Assembly: GCF_963678635.1 (NCBI RefSeq)
Contig: NC_087062.1
Span: forward strand, 23,483,201-23,547,200
DNA from: Symsagittifera roscoffensis
Taxonomy: Eukaryota > Xenacoelomorpha > Acoela > Convolutidae
Reading direction: 5' to 3'
DNA length: 64,000 nt
Shown here: piece after piece, positions 51,095 to 62,560 of the stretch
How positions within the stretch are numbered: the stretch's first letter is position 1
How the letters are laid out: every line of letters begins with the position of its first letter
Notes under the pieces: generated by a model
The model's input: the letters and a program-made list of their open reading frames with translations, nothing else
Told to the model about the DNA's origin: nothing
The model's database searches: none
Translations under genes and position numbers: made by a program

Positions 51095-51620
51095 AAACAA
51101 GGATAGCCGGGAGCTGTACAAGTAGCACAAAACGCTTCGAACCCCAACCTTAAGACTAAGAAAAAAGTTTTTTTTTCTTAAATCAGTTTTGCTTCTTGTG
51201 CGTGGTGTGATGAGAAAAAAACAACTGCTTTGGAAGCTAGTAAATTAGGCTTAATTAAAAACGTCAGTTGTGTTCAAAAAAACAAGTAACAAACAAAAAA
51301 AATGAAAAAAAAACATTTCAAAAAAAAACTTCTAATTTTTTTAAATTGTTGCAGAACTGTTGTTGAATTTAAAAAAGATCTTGTCAAGGAAGCGCAAAAT
51401 GAAGCTTCTGTTTCAGTAAAATCAAACTTTCTCACCCTAATTGACCATTTGGCGATATCGAACGCTACTCGATTGCTTTATTTGCTCGAAAGTAAAATTA
51501 AAAAGAAAATTTCAAATCAGTGACTATCGGCCCTGGGACATCTTTTTGAAAAACATTTTCATTTCACTCGAATCACGATTGAATTGCCTTCAAAAACTTG
51601 TATCACTCGACCAAATGTAA
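51095..51620 (+). repeat. Dispersed repeat family A, fourth copy
   Basis: Contains 'aacaaggatagccgggagct', 'gtacaagtagcacaaaacg', 'cgattgctttatttgctcga' and 'ctcgaatcacgattgaattg', in the family order. Confidence 0.5.
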
Positions 51621-51809
51621 AAAAAAAAGTAGAGTTTAGGCATATTCGACAGTCCTTGTAAACTAGGAAAGTGTTCAAAGATTTCAATATTAAGCAGAGT
51701 TTGACAATTTGTTTTCTTTTAAATGTTGTTTTCATCTAATCCACCCCATTTTGGTCGACTCTGAACGTGTTTCTCTGAAATTTTGTCTAGTTGATTTTAG
51801 ACAATATAT

Positions 51810-52012
51810 ATTGGACTCCTAATGTTTTTGTTGGCAGCTGCTTTAATAGCTTCCTTCAAAAACTAACTATTCAAAGGTCTGTTCAATTACTTCGTTGAAA
51901 TTTCTTAACCAAAAACCAAATCTAAACAGGCGTTTTTTTAGCAATCAGCTGACTTTCTCGAAAAGAGTATTGACTTAATAATCAAATAACACTCAAAATT
52001 GATATCTTAACC
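51810..52012 (-). repeat. Inverted copy of 42130-42325
   Basis: Reverse complement of 42130-42325, ending exactly where the second BEL/Pao copy begins. The inverted arms enclose about 9.5 kb containing the first BEL copy and exon A. Confidence 0.75.
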
Positions 52013-52015
52013 ATA

Positions 52016-53890
52016 TGTCACTCTCATCATCCTGCAGGTTTCCATCGGTTGATTGGGCTTATCTCTCAAGAGATATTTGTGGTATTCTTTATCCTGCTTG
52101 TTAAGAGCCACCTTGCTATAAGTCTTTGCAATGTCTCCGGTTATTCCAATGGGTTAATAACGGAATCTTAGCAGATGATTAAATAAAGCTTTGTGCAGCC
52201 ATCAATGCGTATTTCATCGAAACTGGGGTACTCGTTAGGGCACTAGCTTCAAAGACAATTGATAGTTTTGTTGTTGTACAAAGTTATACTTTTAGAACGC
52301 AGCTCTAGTAGCTTCTTTTCTCTTAAAATGCGAGCTCATCTGGGGTTACTACTTCTAGAAGACCCATGTCTCGGTGCATCGATGATGTTTCGTTACTGAA
52401 TATACAAAACAACATCCTGCTTAAGTTCCTGACTGAAGAATCGCTTGAGTGCATTGGCTTTGCACTCGTCGAGGGTTCCAACGTTTAGCTTTAAAGGATG
52501 TTGTCTTGAAATGCTGTAAAGCTGTTTCGTTGAAGCGATTCTCAAATAATTCTGTTTCCTTCGATCGAGCACTTTGGCTTAAAGGGAAGCCCTCAACTTC
52601 CCGAAAGCGACTAATCTCCAGATTAGTCGGAAAACTGTCAGGCTGGCAAAGTTTAATTGCAAATTGTATCGGCATTATGCTTTCAAACTACCTGAACTGA
52701 TCCACTCAAAATCCAGCCAAAAGTTCAGTGTGAGAGATCATTCTCGTCTCTGTTTACTAGTGGTGAGCTCGTTTGCCAGTTCAACGCCACACAGAAGGTC
52801 AATCTATCGTCTTTTGTCGAACTAGATCCGCAAAAGTATATCGAGTTCTCTTCTTAAATTGTATTCAATCGATTTTTCTCAGGGCATCAGATTGTGCTGC
52901 AATTCGAATCATTAGTTTCTAGAAATTAATTGATGACTTCACGTCTTCTGCACCAATGAAATCGCCAAGCTCGGGCAGTTTCTGTAGCTGTAGTCCTGGA
53001 TAAAAAAGATGCCATTGCTTTTGGAATTCTTGATCTAGTTTCCTCTAAATCATATGAACAGTACGCAATGAATCCCAGTTTCGAGTGTTACAGCTTTGCC
53101 TTGCTAGTGCAGTCACGTTTTCGCCAAATCACTCCAGAAGCTTCATGAAGCTGTCTCTTTCTAGTCTTCAATTTCGCATAAGTCACCATAGCACTGAGAA
53201 GAATACTCACAATGAAACCTTGTTGGTGATCCAGTCCATACTCCAAACTCGTAGTTCACATCAGCCATTGATACATTCTTGACCAGATCATGTGCCTCTC
53301 CTTGAAGTGATTACTTGAAGTAATTCAATTCTTCAGCAGTTCGTAGGTTTGGGAGATCAACTTTAGGTATCTTGATCTGACTTCATCATTTTGAAAACAT
53401 TGTTTGAAGCTCGCGTGCTCCTCTTGACGTTCCTCTGGAAGACGTTCGTTGAATTCCAAGAAGTTATTTTTTTTTGCTGAATGAATTGTTGTACCTCTGC
53501 TCTAAGCACACAAGCCGTTCAAAGTTCGGCTTGCTGACGTTCGTCTGTTACTGCATGCTCTATCAATAGATCTTTTTCGCTAATCAATTTGAGAGTCTCG
53601 TTTATGACCGCGTGAGAGATTCGCGTGCCTGCAAGATCGGTCACTGGATAGGTCGATTAGATTATGTTTATCCAATCCCTATGCATGAAAATGAATGTCA
53701 ATTGTGCACAATCGCAACAGCTGATTGATCGCTCTGCTCATTCGCTTTTTTTAATCTTGTTGATCGTCCGCGAAGCTTCCTAGACCGTACTGTCCGCAAA
53801 TAATGCGTTCCAAATTGAATCGGGGCCAGAACCTTTTAAAACAATAAGAGAAGCTAACCACAACTTTTTTCTATCTGTGAGTGAATTTTT
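52016..53890 (-). mobile_element. Decayed BEL/Pao retroelement, partial copy 2
   Basis: Direct duplicate of 46487-48850 with about 95% identity by eye. The stretch equivalent to 47306-47807 (protease and zinc knuckles) is deleted at a clean junction near 52856. Non-functional, with the same orientation as copy 1. Confidence 0.8.
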
Positions 53891-54040
53891 CTAAATCATT
53901 TTTGTTGTTGTTTTTTAGGTAAAAAGAAATAAAAAAAAACATTTTCAATATTATTTGTCAGTTATTCGAACAAAACACTTTTTAAATGGCCTTAACGTGC
54001 GGATCGAAACGTTCAAGATTTCGTCCTGATGCGCAAGCAG

Positions 54041-54532
54041 CCCGGGTTGACCTCCATACACCGAAAATGCTTATCATACAATTCCATACATCAAGTGTGT
54101 GGAAAAATGCTTGTCATACAATTTTCATACAATTTATAAAAATCGTTGAAAAAAGATGTAAACTTGTTTCTGTAGCTGTTTCATTCTATTAAAACAGTCT
54201 GGTAATAAAAAACGGAGGTTTTCGTTTTTTGAAAAAAATGCTCATCATATAATTCCCATATATGGAAATTGTAAGACTGGCATTTTTTTAATGGCGACAC
54301 AAAAAATTTTTCAATTTTGAAAATTTGGCCCAAAAATTTTTTTTGATTTTTTTCAACCGCAAATCGAATTTCGTACGCAAACGAACGTTTTTCGAAAAAA
54401 AAAATATATGGAAAAATTTTTATCATAGAGATTTCATACAATTTTCTGTACGTATGGAATTGTATGGAGTTGTATGATAGGAAGTTTCTCATGTATGGAA
54501 ATTGTATGATAAGAAGTTTCGGTCATCCCGGG
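54041..54532. repeat. ~492-bp MITE-like insertion with CCCGGG termini
   Basis: Interrupts the BEL flank: the empty site is visible at about 49030-49045. The left end CCCGGGTTGACC and right end (complement) CCCGGGATGACC match at 11 of 12 bases. The inside is rich in 'atcatacaatt' and 'atgtatggaaattgtatgat' phrases that are inverted relative to each other. Flanking AG on both sides may be the target duplication. Confidence 0.7.
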
Positions 54533-54580
54533 AGCCTTGTAACTTCTTGTTAAGGATGAAAGATACAATTGGCAGCGTGA

Positions 54581-55250
54581 AAGTTAAACAGCCAGAGGCC
54601 TAACCCGAAAGTTTATTATTCAAGTTTAACTAAGCTATGGCTATCTTGCAAGAGCTCACCTTGTAAATTGCAGCGAACGTGCAATTTGAACCCTCATTCA
54701 CATAATTGCTGGGCACCATCACTACCGATGCGCCACAACGCCACATGGCAGTGTCGTTTTGTGACTGCCATTTAAGGTTTTAGCCCTATGTTCCGGTACT
54801 CGAATTTTTCAGTGCTTTTTGATTTAATATTCTACATAACTAGGGGTGGATAAGTGCGACAAGTAAACATAGCATCCCTTTTTAAAAAACTGACCCATTG
54901 ACTGCACAAAAAAGGACCCCCTGGAAGGTAAGTGGGTCAATTCCACGAGGAGCAGAGCGCTGGTACTGCCTTTAGACATGCTTTTTTCGAGAAACTTCTT
55001 TTTTTTATATTAAGGGGACCTCTTCCCGCACTGACAAAATTGGATTAGGATCAATTTTAGTATGAAAAAAGTACGTTGATTAAATTTAGATCAGTTTTAG
55101 TATAAAAAAAGTACAAAGATTAAATAAAAAAGATGAAGATTGATTTGGATCGATTTTCATTCGAGTCGAAAATTGTGATAAAAATTGTGATAAAAAATAT
55201 GAGCCAATAAAAAGAAATGCAACCGTTCCATTTCACAATTTCCTGGTTCG
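54581..55250 (+). repeat. Segmental-duplication block, copy 2
   Basis: Matches 50112-51070. It directly follows the BEL flank 'ggcagcgtg', so the ~1-kb segment holding exon A (49083-50111) is absent here. Runs into the assembly gap. Confidence 0.8.
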
Positions 55251-55450
55251 NNNNNNNNNNNNNNNNNNNNNNNNNNNNNNNNNNNNNNNNNNNNNNNNNN
55301 NNNNNNNNNNNNNNNNNNNNNNNNNNNNNNNNNNNNNNNNNNNNNNNNNNNNNNNNNNNNNNNNNNNNNNNNNNNNNNNNNNNNNNNNNNNNNNNNNNNN
55401 NNNNNNNNNNNNNNNNNNNNNNNNNNNNNNNNNNNNNNNNNNNNNNNNNN
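55251..55450. other. Assembly gap (200 N)
   Basis: A run of exactly 200 N, the usual placeholder for a gap of unknown size. It breaks the second duplication copy, so the arrangement around it may be incomplete. Confidence 1.
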
Positions 55451-55646
55451 GTTACGTCACCAATTTTATTTAAAAAAAAACGACGACTTTTCCAATCAAT
55501 ATCAATTTCAAGAAATCACTATTGCGAAATCACTGCTAGGTTGTTGTAAAAAGTATTTCAGTAATTGATTCAACAATATTATCGTAAATCTAATCGACTC
55601 TACACTTATTTGATAGCTAGCTTATTGTTTCTGTAATCGAATAAAA

Positions 55647-56338
55647 ATGAGACACTTTGAAGACATTTGGTTAGTTATGTTGGCAGCTATTGGAATTATA
55701 TGTTCGTCGCAGAGTCTCAGAGGCTTTTTCAAAATACTGTCCCGTATGGAAACCAAAACTGCCAAAGAATTTGACAACTACTATCTACCACTTCAGGTAG
55801 TTTTCACTTAATTAGCGATCACGGACTGTACTATTATTTTTCGAGGGGGCGGTTCCGAGCAAACATTTCAAAATTATTTCAAAAGTCACCCTCTTCTTAT
55901 ATTAGCTAATTACATGTAACTGTTTTCATACAGTTTATATAAACCTACATCTCAGCTGCTTGCGACTTAAAGCGAGAATGATAGACGGTCACTGTGCAAG
56001 TAGAACAGAGCATTAATTCAACAATGATAAACTAGAAAACCAAAAAAAAATTGGTTTAGCAACAAACAAGTCGATTTTTTCAATACAATGTTGTCATTTT
56101 CTCAGTTTTTCCATTCAAAGAAGATCGAACTATTTTTTGAAATAAACAGTTGGCGGTAATGGTAATCTTATATTTGTCAAAATAACTTACAAAAACCAAA
56201 AAGCTTAAATTAGGGGTTTCCAATCGTGCCATTTATAAAATTCTAATACAGTTGTTTTCATGTATTTTACAGTTAGAACAACTGTTAGGACGTCAAAAGG
56301 CATTGAGCATAACAAAGATGCTTCTAGAGCAAGTTTGA
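55647..56338 (+). CDS. Two-exon gene for a 71-aa single-pass membrane protein, paralogue B
   Basis: Exon 1 is 55647-55796 (50 codons, GT donor, phase 0) and exon 2 is 56273-56338 (21 codons plus TGA, acceptor TTTACAG). The protein has a short N-terminal tail, one hydrophobic helix (DIWLVMLAAIGIICSSQSL), a basic amphipathic segment (RGFFKILSRMETKTAKEF), the DNYYLPLQ motif and a helical tail (LEQLLGRQKALSITKMLLEQV). Exon 1 is clearly related to 49941-50093. AATAAA immediately follows the stop codon. The size and single helix fit a small subunit of a membrane complex, but I do not recognise the family. Confidence 0.65.
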
Positions 56339-56344
56339 AATAAA
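56339..56344 (+). terminator. Polyadenylation signal abutting the stop codon
   Basis: TGA (56336-56338) is directly followed by AATAAA, implying a 3' UTR of only a few tens of bases. Confidence 0.5.
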
Positions 56345-56532
56345 AAGTTTCTGTGTACGCATGTTGTCAAAAAAGGAGAGAAAAATGGCTTTAAAACTCC
56401 TCGTTATCATTAGTGCGGTAAAAATTGGTATCTATATGCTAAGTTTTACCCTATGTAATCCTTCTTCGATGCACCTTATGAGAAAAACTTTACGTTTTTT
56501 TTCCCCAATGACTTGTCCAGTAATAAAAGGCG

Positions 56533-59240
56533 AAAATTCCAATGTTACGTGTCCTTGATTCAAATAGCCGCATCAAAAACGGTAGTGCCTGAAAAAAAGT
56601 CATCCAAAAACGTCAATAATCTAGGCTTGAAAAATTTTTAACTCCATTTGTAGAACCAAAAAAATTACAGTTGCGCAACGAATTGAGAATGCTGGTGTCT
56701 TGCAGAAACTTATAAAGATTTATTGATTCTAAATATCAAGCGTTTTGATTAAACACAAATGACTCAGAATTACGCAACACAAGCTGCACTTTCTCAATTC
56801 TCTGGACCATAACAACAACGCGGCAGTGGGTTGAGCGCCTTGGCGATTAAAAGATTTTTGAGAAAAGAGTGGAGCGAAAATTGGACTTTTGTTTCAAAAA
56901 CATTTCAAAAGTTCTAAGACTACCCGTGGTCTACCTAAATATTTACCATCGAGAAAAAGGGCGGAGTAGGTGGTATCTACAAGATTATTTCCATTTCCCT
57001 TGCCTATAAGTCAGCAGAGGCTGAACGCTTACAAAAATATTAGAAAAATGTGGAGGTGAGTCTCCCATACCCTACGGTTTATAGTACGGCTTATACCCTA
57101 TGGTTTATAGGTTATGGTATATAAACCTTTGATGTTTTTGGGCATAAACAAAATTTCATCGGACAAATACTTTATCCGTTTAGTTACCCGTGTTCTACCT
57201 AAATATTTACCTTCGAGAAATAGAGCGGAGTAGGTCGTATCTACAAGATTATTTCCATTTCCCTTGCCTGTAAGTCAGCAGGTGATGAACGCTTACAAAT
57301 GTCTTAGAAAAAGTGGTGTTGCTTCTCCCATAACCTATGGTTTATAGTATGGCTTATACCCCATGGTTTAAACCTTATGTTATATAAACCTTTGATGGTT
57401 TTGACATAAGCAAATTTTTATTGGACAAACTTTTTATCCGTTTAGTTGACAAAACTACGACCACATGCAATATCACATGATTTCGCGGAATTTGGTCACG
57501 AAGTTTGTAGCACTGGTTCCTCCTATGGTATTTGCTGCCCCCTGTTAAAGAAGCAGCAGTCTTATTGGTCGTTTGAGCGATACTTTTTTTGTGTTTATAT
57601 CTTAAAATGTTAGGATCAATTTCCTAACAATTGTTAGGTTGTTAAGAAAAAATCTATTGTCCAAGATTTGAAAGATTACGCTGTAAAAATTTAGCTTCAT
57701 GTGTAGTGATTTAGTCAAAACATTTTCTGCTCATAATATTGCTCCTAATTTTCTACCTTCGGCCATCTTTCTCTTCTTGTAAGACTGAACAAAATTTTTT
57801 TCATTGGTTGACAAGTTGATTGACAAGTAAAGTGACATCCATGGGAAAGCAGTAATTTTTCTTTGCATTTGGACCTTAATCAATTTAATCAAAGATCTGT
57901 AACCATATTGTGTTATTTTACGTTGAAGAAAAAAACTGTGCGTTTTTGATGATTTGGGCCGCTCGTGAACTGCAAACTGATTTTAAAATTAATTTCCAGC
58001 TCGCAATAGACTTTTACTCAGGCAAAAATTCCAATGTTACGTGTCATTGATTCAAATAGACGCATCAAAAACGGTAGTGCCTGAAGAAAAATCATCCAAA
58101 AACGTCAATAATCTAGGCTTAAAAATTTTTTAACTTCATTTGTAGAACCAAAAATTTACAGTTCCGCAACGAAATGGGAATGCTGGTGCCCTTGCAGGAA
58201 CTTATAAAGATATATTGAGTCTAAAGATCAAGCGTTTCGATTAAACACAAACGACTCAGAAATACGCAACACAAGCTGCACTTTCTCATTTCTCTGGACT
58301 CTGATAACAACGCGGCAATGGGTTGGGCGCTCTGGTGATTAAAAGGTTTTTGAGAAAAGAGTGGAGCAAAAAGTTGGACTTTTATTTTAAAAACTTTTCA
58401 AAAATTCTAAAACTACCCGTGGTCTACCTAAATGTTTACCTTCTAGAAATAAGGCGGAGTAGGTGGTATCTACAGATTATTTCTCTATCCCTTGCCTTCA
58501 AGTCAGCAGGTGCTGAACGCTTACAAAAATATTAGAAAAACGTGGAGTTGGTTCTCGCATACCCTATGGTTTATAGTACGGCTCATACCCTATGGTTTAT
58601 AGGTTATGGTATATAAACCTTTGATGTTTTTGGGCATAAACAAAATTTCTTTGGACAACTACTTATCCGTTTAGTTAACAAAACTACGACCACATGCAAT
58701 ATCACACAATTTCGCGGAATTTGTTCACGAAGTTTGTAACACTGGTTCCTCCCATTGATGTTTTGCTGCCCCCTGTTAAAGAAGCAGCAGCCTTATTGGT
58801 CGTTTGAACGGTACCTTTTTTGTGTATATATCTGAAAATATTAAGATCAATTTTCTAACAATTGTTATGTAGTTAAAAAAATCTATTGTCCAATATTTGA
58901 ATGAAGTAAAAGTTTGGCTTCATGTGTAGTGAATTAGTCAATATATTTTCTGATCATAGTAAAGCTCCTAAATTTCTACCTTCAGTCAACTTTTTTTTAC
59001 TGGTAAGTCTGAACAAGAAACTTTTAATTGGTTGACAAATTGATTGACAAGTTAAGTGTCATCCATGGGAAAGCGGTGACTTTTTTGCATCTGGATCTTA
59101 ATCAATTTAATCAAAGTTCTGTAATCAATTTGTGTTATTCTACAATGAAGAAACAAACTGTGAAATTTTGATTATTTATGTTGCTCGAGAACTGAAAACT
59201 GATTTTAAAATTAATTTCCAGCTCGCAAAAGTTTTTTACT
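56533..59240 (+). repeat. 1.49-kb tandem duplication with a nested 0.26-kb duplication
   Basis: Copy 1 starts at 56533 and copy 2 at 58025, both 'aaaattccaatgttacgtgt'. They stay alignable through 'cagctcgcaa' near 58000 and 59225. Copy 1 contains an extra internal duplication: the block from 'acccgtggtctacctaaata' near 56924 recurs near 57186. The block includes 'ccctatggtttatag' palindrome-like phrases. No coding frame is conserved between the copies. Confidence 0.8.
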
Positions 59241-59299
59241 TTATCAAATCGACAAGAATCATTTTTCGCCGAAGAAAAACGTTGTTTTTTGATTGGCTG

Positions 59300-62200
59300 A
59301 AGAATGAGCATTAGCAAGAGACTAGCAAAAGCATGGAAAGTAGCAATCTCAGGTCGCACTGTTTTGCATATGAATAAATCCAGACAGTGATATCAAACTG
59401 TCAATGACAAAAACAAAACAAGGTAAACTGACGCAGCAAAAAAAACAATATGCTTCCTCTGAAGAAAAGTTGACTTCTTAGAGAATAATTTTCAACAATT
59501 CAAATAAAATCGAAATGTTAGTCAGTAAATGAGGTGTTTATTTTAATTGGATCTTAACCAATAAAAATTTCAAAATGGGACAAACAAATTTCAGTGAAAG
59601 CGTTGAAGTTTTATGCAAAAGTTCGAACTCTTCCAGATGAATAGGAAGTGGCAGTAAAGGTCAATGGCAACGATAATACTAAAGATTGCACAGGTTATCC
59701 TCGAATTGAGGTTACTGTTTAAAAAATGAATTAAAAAACTTTTTCCGACATGTGTTTTTAATCCAACTTTTTCCTCAGAAGTGGTTCATGAAGATAAAGA
59801 GTTTGAGAGACAGAGAGAAAAAGTCAAAGAAAAAATCTGAACACCTGAGGTTGGAACTTATAATCTCGATACTACTATAGTTACCGAGTTTTTTTTATGC
59901 TAAAAACTAGAGCGAAATTGTTCGTAGTTTTGTTATGATGTTACTATCCCCAGATCAGAAGTGATTTTATGCTTTAAAGTTTCTTGATAAAAACATCGAA
60001 TTCTCTTTCGAAATCAGGAGTTTTTGATTGGCTGCTCACTGTAGGCTACGGTAAATTGAATTTGAGTTTCCCGAACTACAGAAACTTCAAAAAAAAAAAT
60101 TGTAACCAAGCCAAAAAACCCCTTGAACATAAACAAGCTGTTATATCAAGCAAATAGGATTTTATTCTTGTCCTACTTTCACCATGTTTTTGGTTCAAGT
60201 TTTTGACTGCACAGAGGTGGCAGTAGAAAAACTTGTTCTAACTCCGAAGCTTATGTACATCAGAGAACAACAGCATTAACCGCATATTTTTTGACTACTT
60301 CATCAAACAAATCAATGAACCTCAACTACCGAAATGAAGTAAACTAAGACCACAAAAACAAAACTGGTGACGGAATCTAAAGTCAAACCAACCCCTGAAA
60401 CAGCAATCATTGCCCCACTAAAAACAATCAAAACGAATAAGCTTTGCTAATTCTCACTGAAGATGAAGTAAATGAATTGTTAGCAAAATCTGACATTGGT
60501 GATGCTTTAACCAGGAAATGTCAACCAGTGAAGGTTAAAACAACCTTTTTTATGATGGCAACATGAAACTGAAAAAACGGTACAACCCTTTTTTGGAAGA
60601 GACTTCAAAGACTCTCAAAATTGCCTTCAGTATCCAGAGCTGTCCTTTTACCCAAGAAACGGACACAAATTTCTGGCTCAAATAGAAGTAAAAGACGCAA
60701 ATCGAGAACTGTCACAGACAGTGAAAGAGAACGAGCAGTGCAAACAAAACAATTTAAACTAAGGAGAAAACAAGGACTGTGAACTGTGTCGAGCGCCCAG
60801 TAACGATTCAGAATCAACAACGGCACAGAAGACAAAGACGCCAAACAAATCAAAATACACCAGCTGAAGGAAAATTAAAGAAAACTAAACAAACATGTGA
60901 AAATTCACCCTTCTTTTTCAATCTGCAGAGTTTCAAGGAGGCGTCTGAAAAACAACGAAGCATCAAAAAACCACAAAGCAAGCTGATGCACTATTTTCAT
61001 ACAGAGCCTAGATATAAAAGACATCGATTTTTTTAACGCAAAAGACCATGTCTCAAAATATAGCTTACGATAAGGAGAAAATTTGTCTGCTGACAAGGCG
61101 TGTATTGATAGATTGCAATTTTTAACAAAGATGTGAAATAAATTACCGTTTCATGGGACTGTATGCCCTGATTTTTTTGTGTGCAACCATCGGAACTAAA
61201 GTGTGCCACCACCAATGCAGATGCAATTATACGAATAACGAAACTAATGCAACAAAGCCAAAAAAAGAGGAAAGATCAATTACTGAGAACTTTTATTAAA
61301 ATTGTTTAGAGGCCAAACGGACCAACATTAACATCGATAAGCTTCAAAGAAACTCAAAAACACACGGCGTCTTCAAATTAGCCCTAACTAAAGTGACCTA
61401 AGGGTATCTCTACGTCTGTTTTTATAACGAACAAAACAGTCGTTGAAACTATACCGACTACCAAAACTCTACTTTGGTGATTTTGTTATAATAGCAAAAA
61501 ATGACAGTTTCTCCAAAATAATCATTAGCAACCATTCACTGACGAACTTATCCAAAAAAAAATTGAGGTGACAACAGAGAGCCTGCACACTTATCGACGC
61601 TTTAAAGAACCAGAAAAATGTAAATTTTACAAGCCGGAACTATTCAAGAATTTTAAAAAGGAGGGTTCAAACTAAACAAAACTTGACACTTTTCCGGCGA
61701 CAATAATTTCTTTACTGTTGCATTAGTGTCATCAGCCTCAACGATCTGTTTCAGTTCCTACTGAGAAAAACCTGAGTTTACAAGATATCAATCTACAGGG
61801 CAAACCGAGAATTGCACCTGGAGGTTGTACATTTCCCTTTTGTTTTATCGCAGTTTTGAAAGAGGAATTGTCTAGACCGACTGCTGGAGAGACAGCTGAA
61901 ATTAAAAAATTTCTCAAATTGTGAGCCCAAAAAATTATTCAAAGACACCCTTAGAAAGGTTCATCTTCATGATTTAGGTTATAGCATCGACTCCAATATT
62001 ATCTTTCACTTTGAATTCAGTTTTGTGAAAGAACAACACTCGAGAGTCCTCATATTCCATGTATTTTGAGTTTAAAAATCATAAGAGATTGAATTAGCTA
62101 AATAATCAGCTCAAATTCATATTTTTAATACCACGAAACGCCATCTCCTACTGCCTCGTTAATATCACTGCAGGAACCCAAAAAGTGTTAATCTATTTGG

Positions 62201-62560
62201 AAATCCATCATTATTAGATTGAAGCACCAAAACAACGTTGCTGTTAGTCATTGATACTAATCAACGAGTGAAAAAAGATTACGCTTGCAGCCTTGAACCA
62301 AGCCATTGCATAGATTTTGTCATAGGATGTCAAAATAACATCTTGATAAAAATCCAATTCATTGCAAAGAATCTTTAAACAGAAACCAGTTTTACCGATT
62401 GAGCGCGCAGGAGAAAAAGTTGCTTAGACTTTAAAAAAAATTGAAATGATTTTTGCTTAAGAAAATTGAGGCCTATAATCATACTCTAGCCACTAAGAGA
62501 CAACTATCGGGACTTTACAGACAGCGATGGCTTCGGCGTTCTGGCAAAGGTAAGTTTCAA
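59300..62560 (+). other. A-rich region with unassigned coding-like pieces
   Basis: No complete gene. Plus-strand open stretches with non-random composition occur at about 60440-60540 and 60560-60780 (Lys/Arg/Ser-rich), 61745-61925 (ends FLKL then TGA; preceded by a TTGCATTAG acceptor-like site), and one ending at 62549 with a strong donor, GCAAAG|GTAAGT. They could be exons of an unrecognised gene, pieces of a dead gene, or chance. Confidence 0.25.

Noticed and set aside
48034-53282. Two identical 65-codon plus-strand frames (48034-48231 and 53085-53282)
   Set aside because: Identity comes from the BEL/Pao segmental duplication; both are antisense to Gag remnants, so they are not a conserved gene pair.
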